Shown: positions 19,679-62,529 of the stretch, piece by piece
How the letters are laid out: each line of letters starts with the position of its first letter
Position numbering within the stretch: position 1 is the first letter of the stretch
Origin: Luidia sarsii
Taxonomy: Eukaryota; Echinodermata; Asteroidea; Paxillosida; Luidiidae
Reading direction: 5' to 3'
Length of the DNA: 64,000 nucleotides
Assembly: GCA_949987565.1 (NCBI GenBank)
Contig: OX465110.1
Span: 16,780,394 to 16,844,393 of the forward strand
The notes under the pieces: model-generated
What the model was told of the DNA's origin: nothing
The model's database searches: none
What the model saw: only the letters and a program-made list of their open reading frames with translations
Made by a program: the position numbers and the translations under genes

Positions 19679-20559
19679 GTAAGCATAGGCAGACTTCATT
19701 CGTTTTGAAAAGCAGTATGAAGTAAGTTTGTGGCCTTGTTTTCGTATGTGGAGAGCTGGTTTTTTTTTTCATTCCGTAAACATTTGGCTCGCCGTTACAT
19801 CGTTTCGAAAGCGCCATCAGGGCTGTCTATGGACAGCGCCCTCATGCGTCTCGCATACCTATTGGCCACGTGCTGCTGGCAGCACACTGTTCCGCTTCCA
19901 ATTACATTTCAATTGCCCCTCAGCCGGGCCGGCAAAGACCGCTGGCACCGGGCCACACGTCAGGGCGTCATCCCGAACATCCTAAAAGAATAAATAAATA
20001 GATTAAAACAACCCGACGATGACCCTATAATTTATAGGCCGCGGGAGAGGTGTTGTTCTTCCCCTGAGACTGCATGTGAAGAATGGGAGTGGAGTGGAAG
20101 CCTCATTATGCATGCGGGATATAGAATTTCGCGGGACATCACACCTATGTCCTGGCTAGCAGCGGTTCGCTATGGGTCGAGTGATAGAATGTGTGGAGAT
20201 TGGGTGAGGTGGGGGGGGGGTTCGCACGGTGAAAAATTACGACTCAATTTACACCCTTGGAACAGAAGAAAAAGGGGGAGAGGACCGATATTTCCTGTCG
20301 ATTTTTTTTTTATCCCTAACCTGACAACGCCTGGCGAAGAAGCTTTCAATCAGATACAGTGATGACGAAGTTAACGACCCCAACACGCGCGCGGGCTCGC
20401 GTACTGTTTGACCACGTGAATTCCTCGTGAAAAAAAGAGCTATTCCACTTCCAGCTCTTCTGCGACCGCGCAAGAACCACAAGGGCGCGGTCCTCAAAAG
20501 CTGTCCCGTGGTGGACTTACGTACTTGACGATTCAGCTGCACGGGGCTCGACCCCCGGG

Positions 20560-20912
20560 ATGCGATTCTTTTTTTTCGTACCACTAACGCGTCAAGTTGG
20601 CCAATTAATTGCAATTGTGCGACTTGAATGAAGACCAACGCGATTACCGCGGCTTGTTGCCAACTCGCCCACAAGTCTACTTGCCCCTTGCCAACTCGCC
20701 CACCACTAGTGTACTTGCCCCTTGCCAACTCGCCCACCACTAGTGTACTTGCCCCTTGCCAACTCTCCCACTATAATAATTATTACAGTCTACTTGCCCC
20801 TTGCCAACGAGCCGCGGAAATTGCGTTGGTCTTCATTCAAGTCGCACAATTGCAATTAAGGGGCCAACCTGACGCGTTTGTGGTACGGAAAAAAAAAATC
20901 GCCCCCGTTATA
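20560..20912. mobile_element. Foldback element, ~100-bp inverted ends
   Basis: The left end GCGATTCTTTTTTTTCGTACC and following ACGCGTCAAGTTGGCC...CAATTGTGCGACTTGAATGA are inverted at 20810-20912 (...TCATTCAAGTCGCACAATTG...GGTACGGAAAAAAAAAATCGC). The centre holds a tandem CCCCTTGCCAACTCGCCCAC / CACTAGTGTACTTG unit, about 32 bp, 3-4 copies. Confidence 0.85.
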
Positions 20913-22001
20913 CCAGTGACACATTGTGACCTGAAAATCACTCCGACCGCTTCCCCTCGGCCCCACACACTACCAAGTGTCAGTAAACCCCATTACAAAC
21001 AGTACTGACGGCAGTATTGAGCAAGGAAACACTATAACATTGGTATAAAAGAGAGGTTGGTGCTGGGATCTGTATTACACGCGGGATGGAATGGATACTC
21101 GCTGAACAATCAAATCGAGGCAGCGCGACCACTGTAAGCTACCCCGTAGCATGCCCATAGGAACCAACAAGACTTCCGGATCTAATGAAAAGAAACAAAA
21201 CCCACCGGGGCATAACAGCACATTGCAGCCACCGCAGTAGCGTTAAGGTCGACGGGATCAATTTGAAAACACACAGATCGAGGAGGGAATAGATACGATG
21301 CAAACATTCGACAAAAAATAATGAACAATTTGAAAGTGGAAAATAGAGAACGAGAGAGGAAAACCGATAAACCGTACTTGAAATAGTGAAAAAGATAGAA
21401 AACGAGCAGCCTTCAAAATGTGTTCTACATTACTGACAATTTGAGCCATGAATTCGGTAATATTTATAACGTTGTCGCGCCTACTGCCTTAATTAAGTCT
21501 ACTTTCTCGTGAGTGTTAATACTGTAATGTCTAGGGAATGATTTGAGTACGATCATATTATTCGAAGTGTACAATCAAAGCCGGCATCGAATCTGAGAAA
21601 AATAAAGGAAAACAAAAAAATTAAATCCCGCAGATCAAAAAAGCCAGGAACCACAGCCGATGTAAAAGAAAAAAATGGTCATCAGATATTCGGCAATAAA
21701 ATCATGAACAAAATCCCCCCCATAATCCTCAGGATTTGTATCTACACCTATTCAACATTTTCTCCCGAAGGTTATCACGATACATCAAAGTAGGAGATTT
21801 GCGGTGACGCCATTAGGAATCATATCCTGTGAGATGAAGGGTGACTCTGAAAAGAGCCGGTATGATTTTAATACATAGCGTCACCGCAAACCTTTACTTT
21901 GCATCATGCAAACATCAAATCCTATCCACATTACAACAGTAATCCGAGTATTAGTTGTTTCCCCTTTAAATCGTCTTTTGAAATGTGTTATGTTTTTACC
22001 T

Positions 22002-22112
22002 GCCTTTGAGAAAGGTCCTGCTAGGATCGAAACGTCAGGCCCACTCAATTTTAAGATTGGCATTTTGGTTATTTTAGTCAGTAAGCAGTTTGCAACATTT
22101 TTGTATATCACC
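22002..22112 (+). repeat. GATCGAAACGTCAGGC repeat copy
   Basis: Same unit as 3908-4022, again ending CAACATTTTTGTATATCACC. An AAGAGCCGGTA fragment sits just upstream near 21850. Confidence 0.85.
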
Positions 22113-22994
22113 CTGCTTGAAATTAAGAGTTATAATATAAGAGTCTTGTGTTTCATAATCTCTTAGATTGCATTGCATCTCGGCCGGACGATTGTTTTTC
22201 CTACATGAGGGGAGAAAAAACTGCTTATTGCTTATTGCATATAATCGTAATCGAATAATAATCAACCACGGCACCTATAATAATTTGGTTTGGAAAAGAC
22301 TACGGTGTCCTAAACATGCCATGTAATCTAAAAAGCGAAATCCAATTTATTCTCTCTTTCTTATTTCAAAGTTGTCGAAGAACGTGTTAACATTTAGAGT
22401 ACAGTAGTGAAGATATGGGTGGGGGTCGTTGGGGTGTGGTTTTTTTTTTGGGGGGGTGGGTGGCCCCCCTACCCCACGAAAACTGCGTAAGTCGCCCACT
22501 GGACACGCACGGCGGTCCGGTATGCCCCGTGTGACGCTGCTCATGGATAGCCGAGAACAGAAGGATGCTAGCAAAGTCTGGCCCCTGCAAGGGAAACAAA
22601 TTGCAGAATATAGTCGCAGTGCAATGTACTTCATTTACTTTACCATACCTATGTCAGCTATTTTGACAAAGAAGAGGGGGATCCCTACTTTGCAGTAATC
22701 GATGAGGGTACAGGCAAATTGAAACAGTTAGCTCTTAAAAGGGAATCGTGAGTGTGGAATAGTGGGAGTACCTACCTTAATCCTTAATCGATAAAAACCT
22801 GTAAGAAAATAGACAGAAACACGATGAGAACCATTATCAAGGTGAGCGTCAGTGAGATTGTAGCTATATACATGTGTACATGACAAGAAGATGTGTGGCG
22901 GTATAAAGTTGGCCCCAATTTTTTTGAGCGGAAGTTTTTTAAACCAGTCAATGTGCAGTGACGTCATTAGGCAGCCATCTTGCGAGACAAACGT

Positions 22995-23290
22995 ACGAGG
23001 ACGGGAGGCGATTCTTTTTTTCCGTACCACACAATTATTCGCTATGGGCCCATAATTATGTTTGTGCACAAACAATTTACGGGGTGGGGGCAAGGGGGAG
23101 GGGAGTTGGCTATACCAGTTGAAGTTAAAGCTAGGGATAGGCTTTCTGCACAGCCAATAAGGCTTTCTGCACAGCGAATACAACGTACGTGAACAATCTA
23201 AGTGACCTGAAACTCACTTCTTCATACTTTGCGCACAAACATATGGGCCCATAGCGAATATGCGGTACGGAATGAAAAAATGTCGCGGAC
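22995..23290. mobile_element. Foldback element with CCGTACCnC...GGTACGG ends
   Basis: Left GCGATTCTTTTTTTCCGTAC ... TTCGCTATGGGCCCATAAT; right ATGGGCCCATAGCGAATATG ... GGTACGGAATGAAAAAATGT. The internal part (AAGCTAGGGATAGGCTTTCT) is found inverted at about 46010-46040. The ends resemble those at 20560-20912. Confidence 0.75.
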
Positions 23291-23864
23291 GGGAGTGCGG
23301 CGTCTCTCATACGCATGCGTGGCACACATAATGACCTTTGACCTCCTCCAACTGAGGGCGCAAGCAGTGCTCGTCTATTAACCATCGCGTTCGAGGTGAA
23401 ATATTCCACACCGAAAAGTATCGCAGTTCTAGTGGCTATGCTGAAAATTGTCAAACACCCCTCGTTAAAAAAAGACATATAGGCCTACAAACAATTAATG
23501 TTTATGGGTGGAATGGTAAAAATAATTTTGAAAAATAAATTTTGACAGATGACTGTTCCATTCCACGAGGCAAAGCCACTTACAACGCCCGCATAAATCA
23601 TCGTCATTCTCTTGAATAAAGTCGGCCATGGAAGTGCTAGTCAACGGTGCGCGTACGAAGTTCTATTGATCAAGATCCACCAATCAGATGATGATGTATG
23701 CGGGCACTGTCTATGATAGATCGTGTCTATGATAGATAGATCTATTGAGTGCGCTGCACTCGTAAATTAATAGTCTCCATGTACCGCGATAGAAATTCTC
23801 AGCTAAAGTGGCAACAACGATCGCTGAGTGGCAATAACGATTCGGAAACTCAGTTTATACTCAC

Positions 23865-55272
<31,408 letters not shown>

Positions 55273-55667
55273 CTAGCGTAAACATATGAACAACAACCGT
55301 GTGAGAGATGGGTGGCAAATGCCCACCCTATACTACTAATGACGCTAATTCACACAATCAAAATTCAGTTCGCATTTATTTCCATACCAAATTAAGACGA
55401 AAAAGACCCCGGCAACTAAATTGAATTAACACAAAAGAAATTACATGCGGAAATAATGTGGGTACGTAGCATCTTCTAGAACCCAGGGCATGTGGCGAGA
55501 TGCCTTGGACGGACAAACACAGAAAAACAAACAAACATGCACACCAACACACGTACGGTTGGACAAAGATACACCCTAAATATTAAGCTTATACATGGGA
55601 ACTAGAAAACTAAGTACTGGACAAGAGAAACCGCGAATCAGAAACATACTATGTTAGATATTCTCAA

Positions 55668-55815
55668 AATGTAGTGGGCCTGACGTTTCGATCCGAGCAG
55701 GACCTTTCTCAAAGACACTCTGCCTTTGAGAAAGGTCCTGCTAGGATCGAAACGTCAGGCACACTAAATATTGAGATTTGCATTTTGGTAATTTTAGTCA
55801 GTGAGCAGTTTGCAG
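55668..55815. repeat. Inverted pair of GATCGAAACGTC repeats
   Basis: GGGCCTGACGTTTCGATCC (inverted) and GCCTTTGAGAAAGGTCCTGC (direct) meet at about 55715, as at 42278-42460. A run of TAACCACTAACCAC follows near 55880-55915. Confidence 0.85.
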
Positions 55816-56369
55816 TTTTGCTCCGTGCAACCCGCGATAGCCGGCCAACTGTTCTTTCGTGTGAATTTGCTAACGACTGTGCTAACCACTAACCACTAAC
55901 CACTAACCACTAACCACGCAGCTGATGTACAGCCATGTGACAATGTCCGGCATTGGGTTGGTGAGATCTATGTTGCCATGCCACTGTAATGTAAGGGCTA
56001 GGACAGCTGGCCGTCATTATCTTTAACACTATCACTCTGGGTCATACTGTACGCATTTGTCGCCCAGGAGCCTAACAAATAAAATCTGTGTGGGTTTTGT
56101 GTGGGTTTCTTTTATTCCCACTGGTTCAAGGTCGCTCTCAAAAAAGAATATCGACCCGAGGGTTATATACCCGATAAAGAGCCCTTTGTCTGGATGCGTG
56201 TCATTCTCGCACCGATGTCAGTAATAGAGCAGTTGTTTAGGGGGAAAAAAGGGGAACGAAATGAATGAGGATTCTCTGCCTTATTCCCAGGGTATGCCTG
56301 TTTTAGCTGCGCGGGTTGGTTCTCGATAACGCAGGGTGAGCCGGGGCCGGAATGCGAGCACCAAGATGG

Positions 56370-56392
56370 CCGCCGCCCTGCCCGTCAGTACG
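56370..56392 (+). promoter_or_regulatory. YY1-like CAAGATGGCCGCC motif
   Basis: CAAGATGGCCGCCGCC lies in a short GC-rich island (about 56290-56500). AAGATGGCGGC is the known YY1 core-promoter element. The island sits upstream of calbindin exon EF2 and downstream of TMEM45, so a calbindin promoter is possible but unproven. Confidence 0.3.
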
Positions 56393-56679
56393 GCACGCAT
56401 CGGGTGCGCGCATTGGATAATGAGCCGTCCGCAGTCTGTGTGCGGGGTGGCCCGATGACCGTGCACGTGCCCGACCACGCCTCATCGGTATAGAGCCTAA
56501 CCCGCGCATTATCATCATGCCCTGTCAACATTCTGCCGATCTTTCTTTATGAGGTTATTATAGGTCTAACAGTACTGACATCGTGAACTCATTCCAACTG
56601 TTGCACAAGACACTGCTGCGCAGTGGCCCTGACCTGCATGGATGCCCAAACAGGTTTGATAGGCCTACTTGTTGATCTG

Positions 56680-56986
56680 GGGTCGATTTCACCAAACCCA
56701 TCGTAACTTACGATCAATCGCAAGACAATGAGCGATGTATATAAACCGTACGGTGCATCACAACTTACGATGGGTTATCCATCGTAAGTTGAGTTACGAT
56801 GCATCGTAAGGCTTTGTGAAATCCACCCCTGGGGTGGATTTCACAAAGCCTTACGATGCATCGTAACTCAACTTACGATGGATAACCCATCGTAAACTTC
56901 CAATGGTCATATGGTTTGTGTGTACTTCCCATCGCCTTGCGATTGATCATAAGTTACGATGAGTTTGGTGAAATCAACCCCTGGTC
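56680..56986. mobile_element. Palindromic element rich in ACTTACGAT
   Basis: Two halves, each with GTAACTTACGAT, TTACGATGGGTTATCCATCG and CATCGTAAGGCTTTGTGAAA, meet head to head at CCACCCCTGGGGTGG (about 56823-56837). A degraded single copy is at 36075-36215. Confidence 0.88.
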
Positions 56987-57020
56987 ATATTTTGTATCCT
57001 CATTAATTCTCCGTTGACTC

Positions 57021-57220
57021 NNNNNNNNNNNNNNNNNNNNNNNNNNNNNNNNNNNNNNNNNNNNNNNNNNNNNNNNNNNNNNNNNNNNNNNNNNNNNNNN
57101 NNNNNNNNNNNNNNNNNNNNNNNNNNNNNNNNNNNNNNNNNNNNNNNNNNNNNNNNNNNNNNNNNNNNNNNNNNNNNNNNNNNNNNNNNNNNNNNNNNNN
57201 NNNNNNNNNNNNNNNNNNNN
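57021..57220. other. Assembly gap (200 N)
   Basis: A run of exactly 200 N, a conventional scaffold gap size, so the true length is unknown. It removes the C-terminal end of the TMEM45-like gene. Confidence 0.99.
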
Positions 57221-58094
57221 ATCCTTGGGGTCCGTCATCTCGTCCTCGTCGGCGTAGACGATGTCGTAGTAGGCGGCGTCGGCGTCCGGGTCTTCCTCGG
57301 CCTCGGCCTCGGTGCAGAGCGCCGAGCGGACAGTCCGGCGGACGAAGTGGACGACGAGGGCGGCCAGGGGCGCAGTGCCAGAGGAAGACCAGGGCCACGG
57401 TGGGCGAGACGCGGTCGGCCCGGTCCCACTCCCGCCCGCTGACACAGAGCGTGCAGCCGATCTGCACCAGCCACGTCCCCTGGACCATGGTGCAGGCGCA
57501 GCGGAGCCAGCGCGCCCGCTGCCGCCAGTCGGCCGGCACCAGGCCCAGCGCGTCGGCGAGGACCAGGCCCACGGTCAACGCGGCCACCAGACACTGGGGC
57601 TCGTACATGGAGCGGTCGGCGCCAGCGGGCAGCGCGACCAGGTGGCCGCGCACCGCCAGGAACTGGCCGGCGAAGGCGGCGGCCAGGCAGAGGCGGCTGG
57701 CCGCGCTGGCCAGGCCGCCCCACGGCCACCACGCCCCGCAACGGTCACGGGCCACCCGGCACAGGGCGTACACCATGACGGGGAGCCAGGCCAGCCACAC
57801 GTTCCACCTGTGCCGCGGCCCCGGGCCACCAGAGCCGACGGACCCGGCGGGGCCGGAGCTCGGGCTCGTCCGGAGCGCCTCCGTCAGGACCACCAGGCCG
57901 GCGAAGAGCAGCGTGGCCGCCGAGCCCACCGTCGAGCGCACGAAGATCGCGTCCATGATGTGGTTGCGGCAGGCCAGCTCGCAGTCCCGGGAGTACTCCC
58001 GGTAGCAGCGGCCGAAGGTGCAGCCGATACCCAGGAAGAAGAGGAAGACCCCCAGCACGAGGAAGTCGCCCCAGCTGGTCAGATTGGTGTCCAT
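57221..58094 (-). CDS. TMEM45: TMEM45-family (DUF716) membrane protein, partial, one frameshift
   Basis: Multipass membrane protein family of unclear molecular role. The start is ATG at 58094 (context AGGAAGATGG), giving MDTNLTSWGDFLVLGVFLFF; the ORF is open further upstream but that extension is Gly/Glu-rich leader sequence. Hydrophobic segments lie near residues 9-27, 56-71, 99-112, 130-148, 167-186 and 203-218. The VQGTWLVQIG motif (204-213) and FLWHCA (237-242) match the family's LQGSWFFQIG and FCWHYA. After residue 242 the frame is lost at a C run (57367-57370 on +). A +1 frame then continues with ALVVHFVRR and an acidic tail ending EDEMTDPKD at the gap. No introns are seen in the visible part. 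GC/CpG content is far above neighbours. Confidence 0.87.
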
Positions 58095-58739
58095 CTTCCT
58101 CCCCTCTCGCGTGAGGCTTCCCCGCCGCCGCACCGCTCCCGACTGGTCCCTCTCAGCTCCAGCTCCTCCTCTTCCTCCTCCTCCTTCTCCTTCTTCTCCT
58201 TCAGCTCCGCGAGAGGGGAATGAATGAAAGAAAAGCGAAGATGACGTCCTCACGGCGTCCCGTGCAGCAGTGCGTGCGTGCGTGCGTTCGTGTGTATAGG
58301 GCTATGCGAGTGTATGGGGGGTTCGTGCGCGCGCGTGTGACCATATTCGATTCTGTCGTGTTACGCCACAAAAGATTCGGCAGCCCGGAGGAAAAAGGGG
58401 GGAGCGAGGAGAGATAAGAGGAGAGGGCAGACCCACGGAGCGTCACTCCGTGGAGCTCGCGCCCGGGCACGCCATCAAAATAAAGTGCCGCCCCCGTGGG
58501 GGGAGGGGGCGGGGGAGAAAAAGTGGCCGATCGAATGCCGCTGTAATTGCTGGGCTAGTTACACACGGAACGAGCGAATAAAGGACCGAAAATTATGTCT
58601 GGCTCGACTCTGTGTTTTTCCCCGACGGGCGTCTTCTATTGTGTGCAGGAACGGAGGGAGCGCACGAACTCGCAGGGTTTTTTTTTTTCGCCCGCGGCGC
58701 GTACACGCAGTGCAATGGGCAAATAATCAACTGAGCGCT

Positions 58740-59325
58740 GTTTCTTTCTCTCTCTCTCTCTCTCTCTCCCAACCTCTCCCCCCCTCTCTCCACTTCTTCT
58801 CTCTTTCTGTCTTCCCTCCTCCTCCGTCTCTCTCTCTTCCTCTCACATATTCTCTCTTTCTACTCTCTCTGTCTCTTTCTGTCTTCGTCTGTCTTTATCT
58901 CCCTCTCTTACTGTCTCTCCCTTTCACTGTCTACATTTTGCTGACTCTTTGCCTCTACCCATACGATTATCTCCTCCTCTCTCTCCTCTATCTCTCTCCC
59001 TCTCTCTCTTTCCCTCTCTTTCCCTCTCTCTCTCCCTCTTTCTCTCTCTCTCTCTTCTCTTTCCCTCTCTCTCCCTCTCTCTCCCTCTTTCTCTCTCTTC
59101 TCTCTCCTCTCTCTCTCCCTCCCTCTCTCTCCCCCTCTCTCTCTCCCTCTTTCTCTCTCTCTCTTCTCTCTCCTCTCTCACTCTCTCCCTCTCTCCCTCT
59201 CTCCCTCCCTACCTCCCTCCCTCTCTCTCTCCCCCTCTCTTACTCTCTCTCCCCCCTCTCTCTCTCTCCCCCCTCTCTCTCAGCTCTCTCTAGCTCGGTA
59301 TATATGTGTGTGTCTCTCTCTCTCT
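58740..59325 (+). repeat. (CT)n microsatellite, ~580 bp
   Basis: CTCTCTCC / TCTCCCTC tracts, with a few ~100-bp duplicated segments around 58985-59180. Confidence 0.96.
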
Positions 59326-59647
59326 AATCGCACGCTGCCCCGTCAGTTTTGCAATTGCATGAATTGCTGATAAGACGAAGAAGGAGAAGGAGGAGAATGA
59401 AAAGAGAACAAAACAAAACCTCTCCTCCGTTGGTGTGTTTGTGATCCCGAGGGCAGAATAAGGGTAACGTGGAGACGATGACGCAGTCGTTTGCGTGCGA
59501 CCCTCCAGGCAGTCAGCTTGCCGGACTGCCGGACCCAGCATTATTTGTCACGAGATGGCCAATCAGTCGGACGCCCCCTCCGGCTGACGGCTGAACTTTG
59601 AGTTCTTCACATCCACGCCAGCAGACGGCACCAAAGCGGGCGGCGGG

Positions 59648-60432
59648 AGTGGGTGAGGAGGGAGGGAGAGAAGGGTGGAGGGATGGAGGGAGAGGTGGAG
59701 GGAGGGAGAGATGGAGGGAGTGGGTGAGGAGGGAGGGAGAGAAGGGTGGAGGGATGGATGGAGAGATGGAGGGAGGGAGAGATGGAGGGAGGGATGGAGG
59801 GAGGAGAGATTGAGGGAGAGATGGCGGGAGAGATGGAGGGAGTGGGAGATGGAGGGAGAGATGGAGGGAGGGAGAGATGGAGGGAGGGAGAGATGGATGG
59901 AGGAAGGGAGGACGAGAAGGAGGGAGAGAAGAATGGTGGGATGGAGGGAGGGAAGGGGAGGGAGAGGGGAAGGATGGGGAGGGAGGGAGACATGGAGGGA
60001 GGGAGGGAGGGAGACATGGAGGGAGGGAGGGAGGGAGACATAGAGGGAGGGAGGGAGGGAGGGAGGGAGAGATGGAGGGAGGGAGAGATGGAGGGAGGGA
60101 GGAAGAGAGGGAGGGAGAGATGGAGGGAGGGAGAGATGGAGGGAGGGAGAGATGGAGGGATGGAGGGAGGAGGGATGGAGGGAGGGAGAGATGGAGGGAT
60201 GGAGGGAGGGAGGGAGGGAGGGATGGAGGGAGGGAGAGATGGATGGAGGGAGGGAGAGATGGAGGGAGGGAGAGATGGAGGGAGGGAGGGAGGGAGGGAG
60301 AGATGGAGGGAGGGAGAGATGGATGGAGGGAGGGAGAGATGGAGAGAGGGAGAGATGGGGGAGGGAGAGAAGGATGCAGGGGGGAGGGAGGGAGGGAGGG
60401 AGGGAGGGAGGGAGAAGAGGGAGAGGAGGGCA
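59648..60432 (+). repeat. GGGAGGGAGAGATGGA minisatellite, ~780 bp
   Basis: GGGAGGGAGAGATGGAGGGA units with GACATGG and GATGGATGG variants. Multiple spurious frames arise on both strands. Confidence 0.97.
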
Positions 60433-60980
60433 ATAGAAGAAGGAGAAACTCGGCCCGACAATTTAGAGGCAAATTGTCTCCTTTAAATATTCATCAGCCG
60501 AATTAAAAGGGGAGGGAAGGGGGAGGCGGTCGGTGAGTCATCGATCCGATGCGCTTAATGTCCTCCCATTGCGAGCGTGAAAGTCGACTTAGTTCGATTG
60601 GGGGAAGGGAACTAGGCCGGGATGAATCACTCCACCGAACGTGGAAGTCATGATTAGCGTGATGAATAAGACACGGCCGTCTCCACTGAAGTATGGCGCC
60701 GCATAAAACCCACAGCTGTCACGTTTGCCTCTTGCGAAGCCTATATCCGGTCCTCATCCGCCTCATCGCCGCAGAACCCAATTGTGTGCATTCAACTACT
60801 GCGGAACCTGTCATCATCACCTTGCCGTCCTTAGGACTCAGACTTTTCACCTGCCCCCTTCAGTGTGTTGGTGGAACCTTTGTTATTTATAATCATGACG
60901 TCACTTCATTTGCCAATGGGACTGCAGAGTTGATTCTGCCCCGGGGCGATGTCAGACGTTGACGCCTGTCCATTTACCTG
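60433..60980. other. Unique sequence between satellites, no gene recognised
   Basis: Normal-complexity sequence with an 89-residue + frame (60693-60962) that shows no known motif or splice support. Confidence 0.5.
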
Positions 60981-60984
60981 AACG

Positions 60985-61800
60985 GAGCCTCTGATATGCA
61001 CACCGTTCACCTCTACAGGACCTATGGTGTCACCTTCTTATTCACCTCTACAGGACCCATGATGTCACCTTCCATTCACCTCTACATGCACTATTGTGTC
61101 ACCTGCCTATTCACCTCTACAGGACCCATGGTGTCACCTTCTTATTCACCTCTACAGGACCCATGATGTCACCTTCCCATTCACCTCTACATGCACTATT
61201 GTGTCACCTGCCCATTCACCTCTACAGGACCCATGATGTCACCTTCCCATTCACCTCTACAGGACCCATGGTGTCACCTTCTCATTCACCTCTACAGGAC
61301 CTATGGTGTCACCTTCTCATTCACCTCTACAGGACCCATGATGTCACCTTCTCGTTCACCTCTACAGGACCCGTGATGTCACCTTCCCATTCACCTCTAC
61401 AGGACTTATGGTGTCACCTTCTCATTCACCTCTACAGGACCTATGGTGTCACCTTCTCATTCACATCTACAGGACCTAGCTATGGTGTCACCTTCTCATT
61501 CACCTCTACAGGACCTATGGTGTCACCTTCTCATTCACCTCTACTGGACCCATGGTCACCTTCCCATTCACCTCTACATGCACTATTGTGTCACCTGCCC
61601 ATTCACCTATACAGGACCTATGGTGTCACCTTCTCATTCACCTATACAGGACCTATGGTGTCACCTTCTCATTCACCTATACAGGACCTATGGTCTCACC
61701 TTCTCATTCACCTATACAAGACCTATGGTGTCACCTTCGATTTCACCTCTACATACACTATTGACATTATGTCACCTGCCCATTTACCTCTACATACACT
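60985..61800 (+). repeat. 35-bp minisatellite, about 21 copies
   Basis: Unit TTCACCTCTACAGGACCTAT GGTGTCACCTTCTCA. Variants carry CCCATGATGT, TGCACTATTGTGTCACCTGC or CACCTATAC and occur in blocks, showing higher-order amplification. With length 35 (remainder 2 modulo 3) the frame rotates among the three phases and stays open, giving a 260-residue artefact ORF. Confidence 0.96.
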
Positions 61801-62269
61801 ATTCCACTGTCTCCATTTCCATGACTCTTTGTTTCGGGGAATGAGGTCAGATGAGAGGTTTATAAGAAGGACGTGAATGTCTTTGATTGATTCTGAGCTT
61901 GAGACTGGGGGAAATGAGTTTGGAACCCGACGGTAGCTGGGCTGCACCACGGCTGCACTTGTTCGCTGTTAAATTGCTATACCGCCCTCTCTCGGCGAGA
62001 TGACAAAGAAGCACAAATAACCTTGTTCACAGTATCTTACTTGCCAAACTTTTTGTAATAAATCCCTGGCGGGGATTTCTCTCGAAATAACTTGCATGTA
62101 TTGCGAATAGTGAAGCTATTTTGCTTACTGCCTGAGAAGGGTATTCATATAAGAATTTACAGGTGAATCGTTGCAAGGAAATTATTTTCGCCCTGTTAAA
62201 GTTTGGCACCAGTTGACTAGAAACCCGTACGTGAGAACGAGGTTGTCCGTTTGCTTGTTTGTTTATTGC

Positions 62270-62506
62270 CGTTTTCGAAATGAATTAAGGCTTAGGCTTC
62301 GGTCATATTAAATCTTACTCGTTATAATATCACAGGCATCTCAAAACAAGCGTTTGGCTCCGGTTTCTTGCTGAATACTCTGTACCTATCAAGCCAATTA
62401 ACAAACCTTCAAATTCGGAAACAAACCACAGCCTGGATTTTCAGGTTTTGTCAGACGGAGACGAAGCCTGAGCCCGAGCCTAAGCCTTCATTTCGATAAC
62501 GGCCTA
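62270..62506. mobile_element. Inverted-repeat element, AAGGCTTAGGCTTCGG ends
   Basis: Left GCCGTTTTCGAAATGAATTA AGGCTTAGGCTTCGG and right CGAAGCCTGAGCCCGAGCCT AAGCCTTCATTTCGATAACGGC are imperfectly inverted, about 237 bp in all. Non-coding. Confidence 0.8.
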
Positions 62507-62529
62507 TGTATTCAGTGATAATGATCGAG

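Noticed and set aside
23584..23636. Next calbindin exon (MADFIQENDDDLCGR)
   Set aside because: Phase and donor are acceptable, but the acceptor lacks a pyrimidine tract and the peptide does not resemble EF4-EF5 sequence; kept only as a lead in the findings.
57312..58223. 303-residue + strand ORF rich in Ala/Gly/Arg/Gln
   Set aside because: Antisense shadow of the TMEM45-like gene in a GC-rich block; the minus strand carries the conserved membrane-protein motifs.
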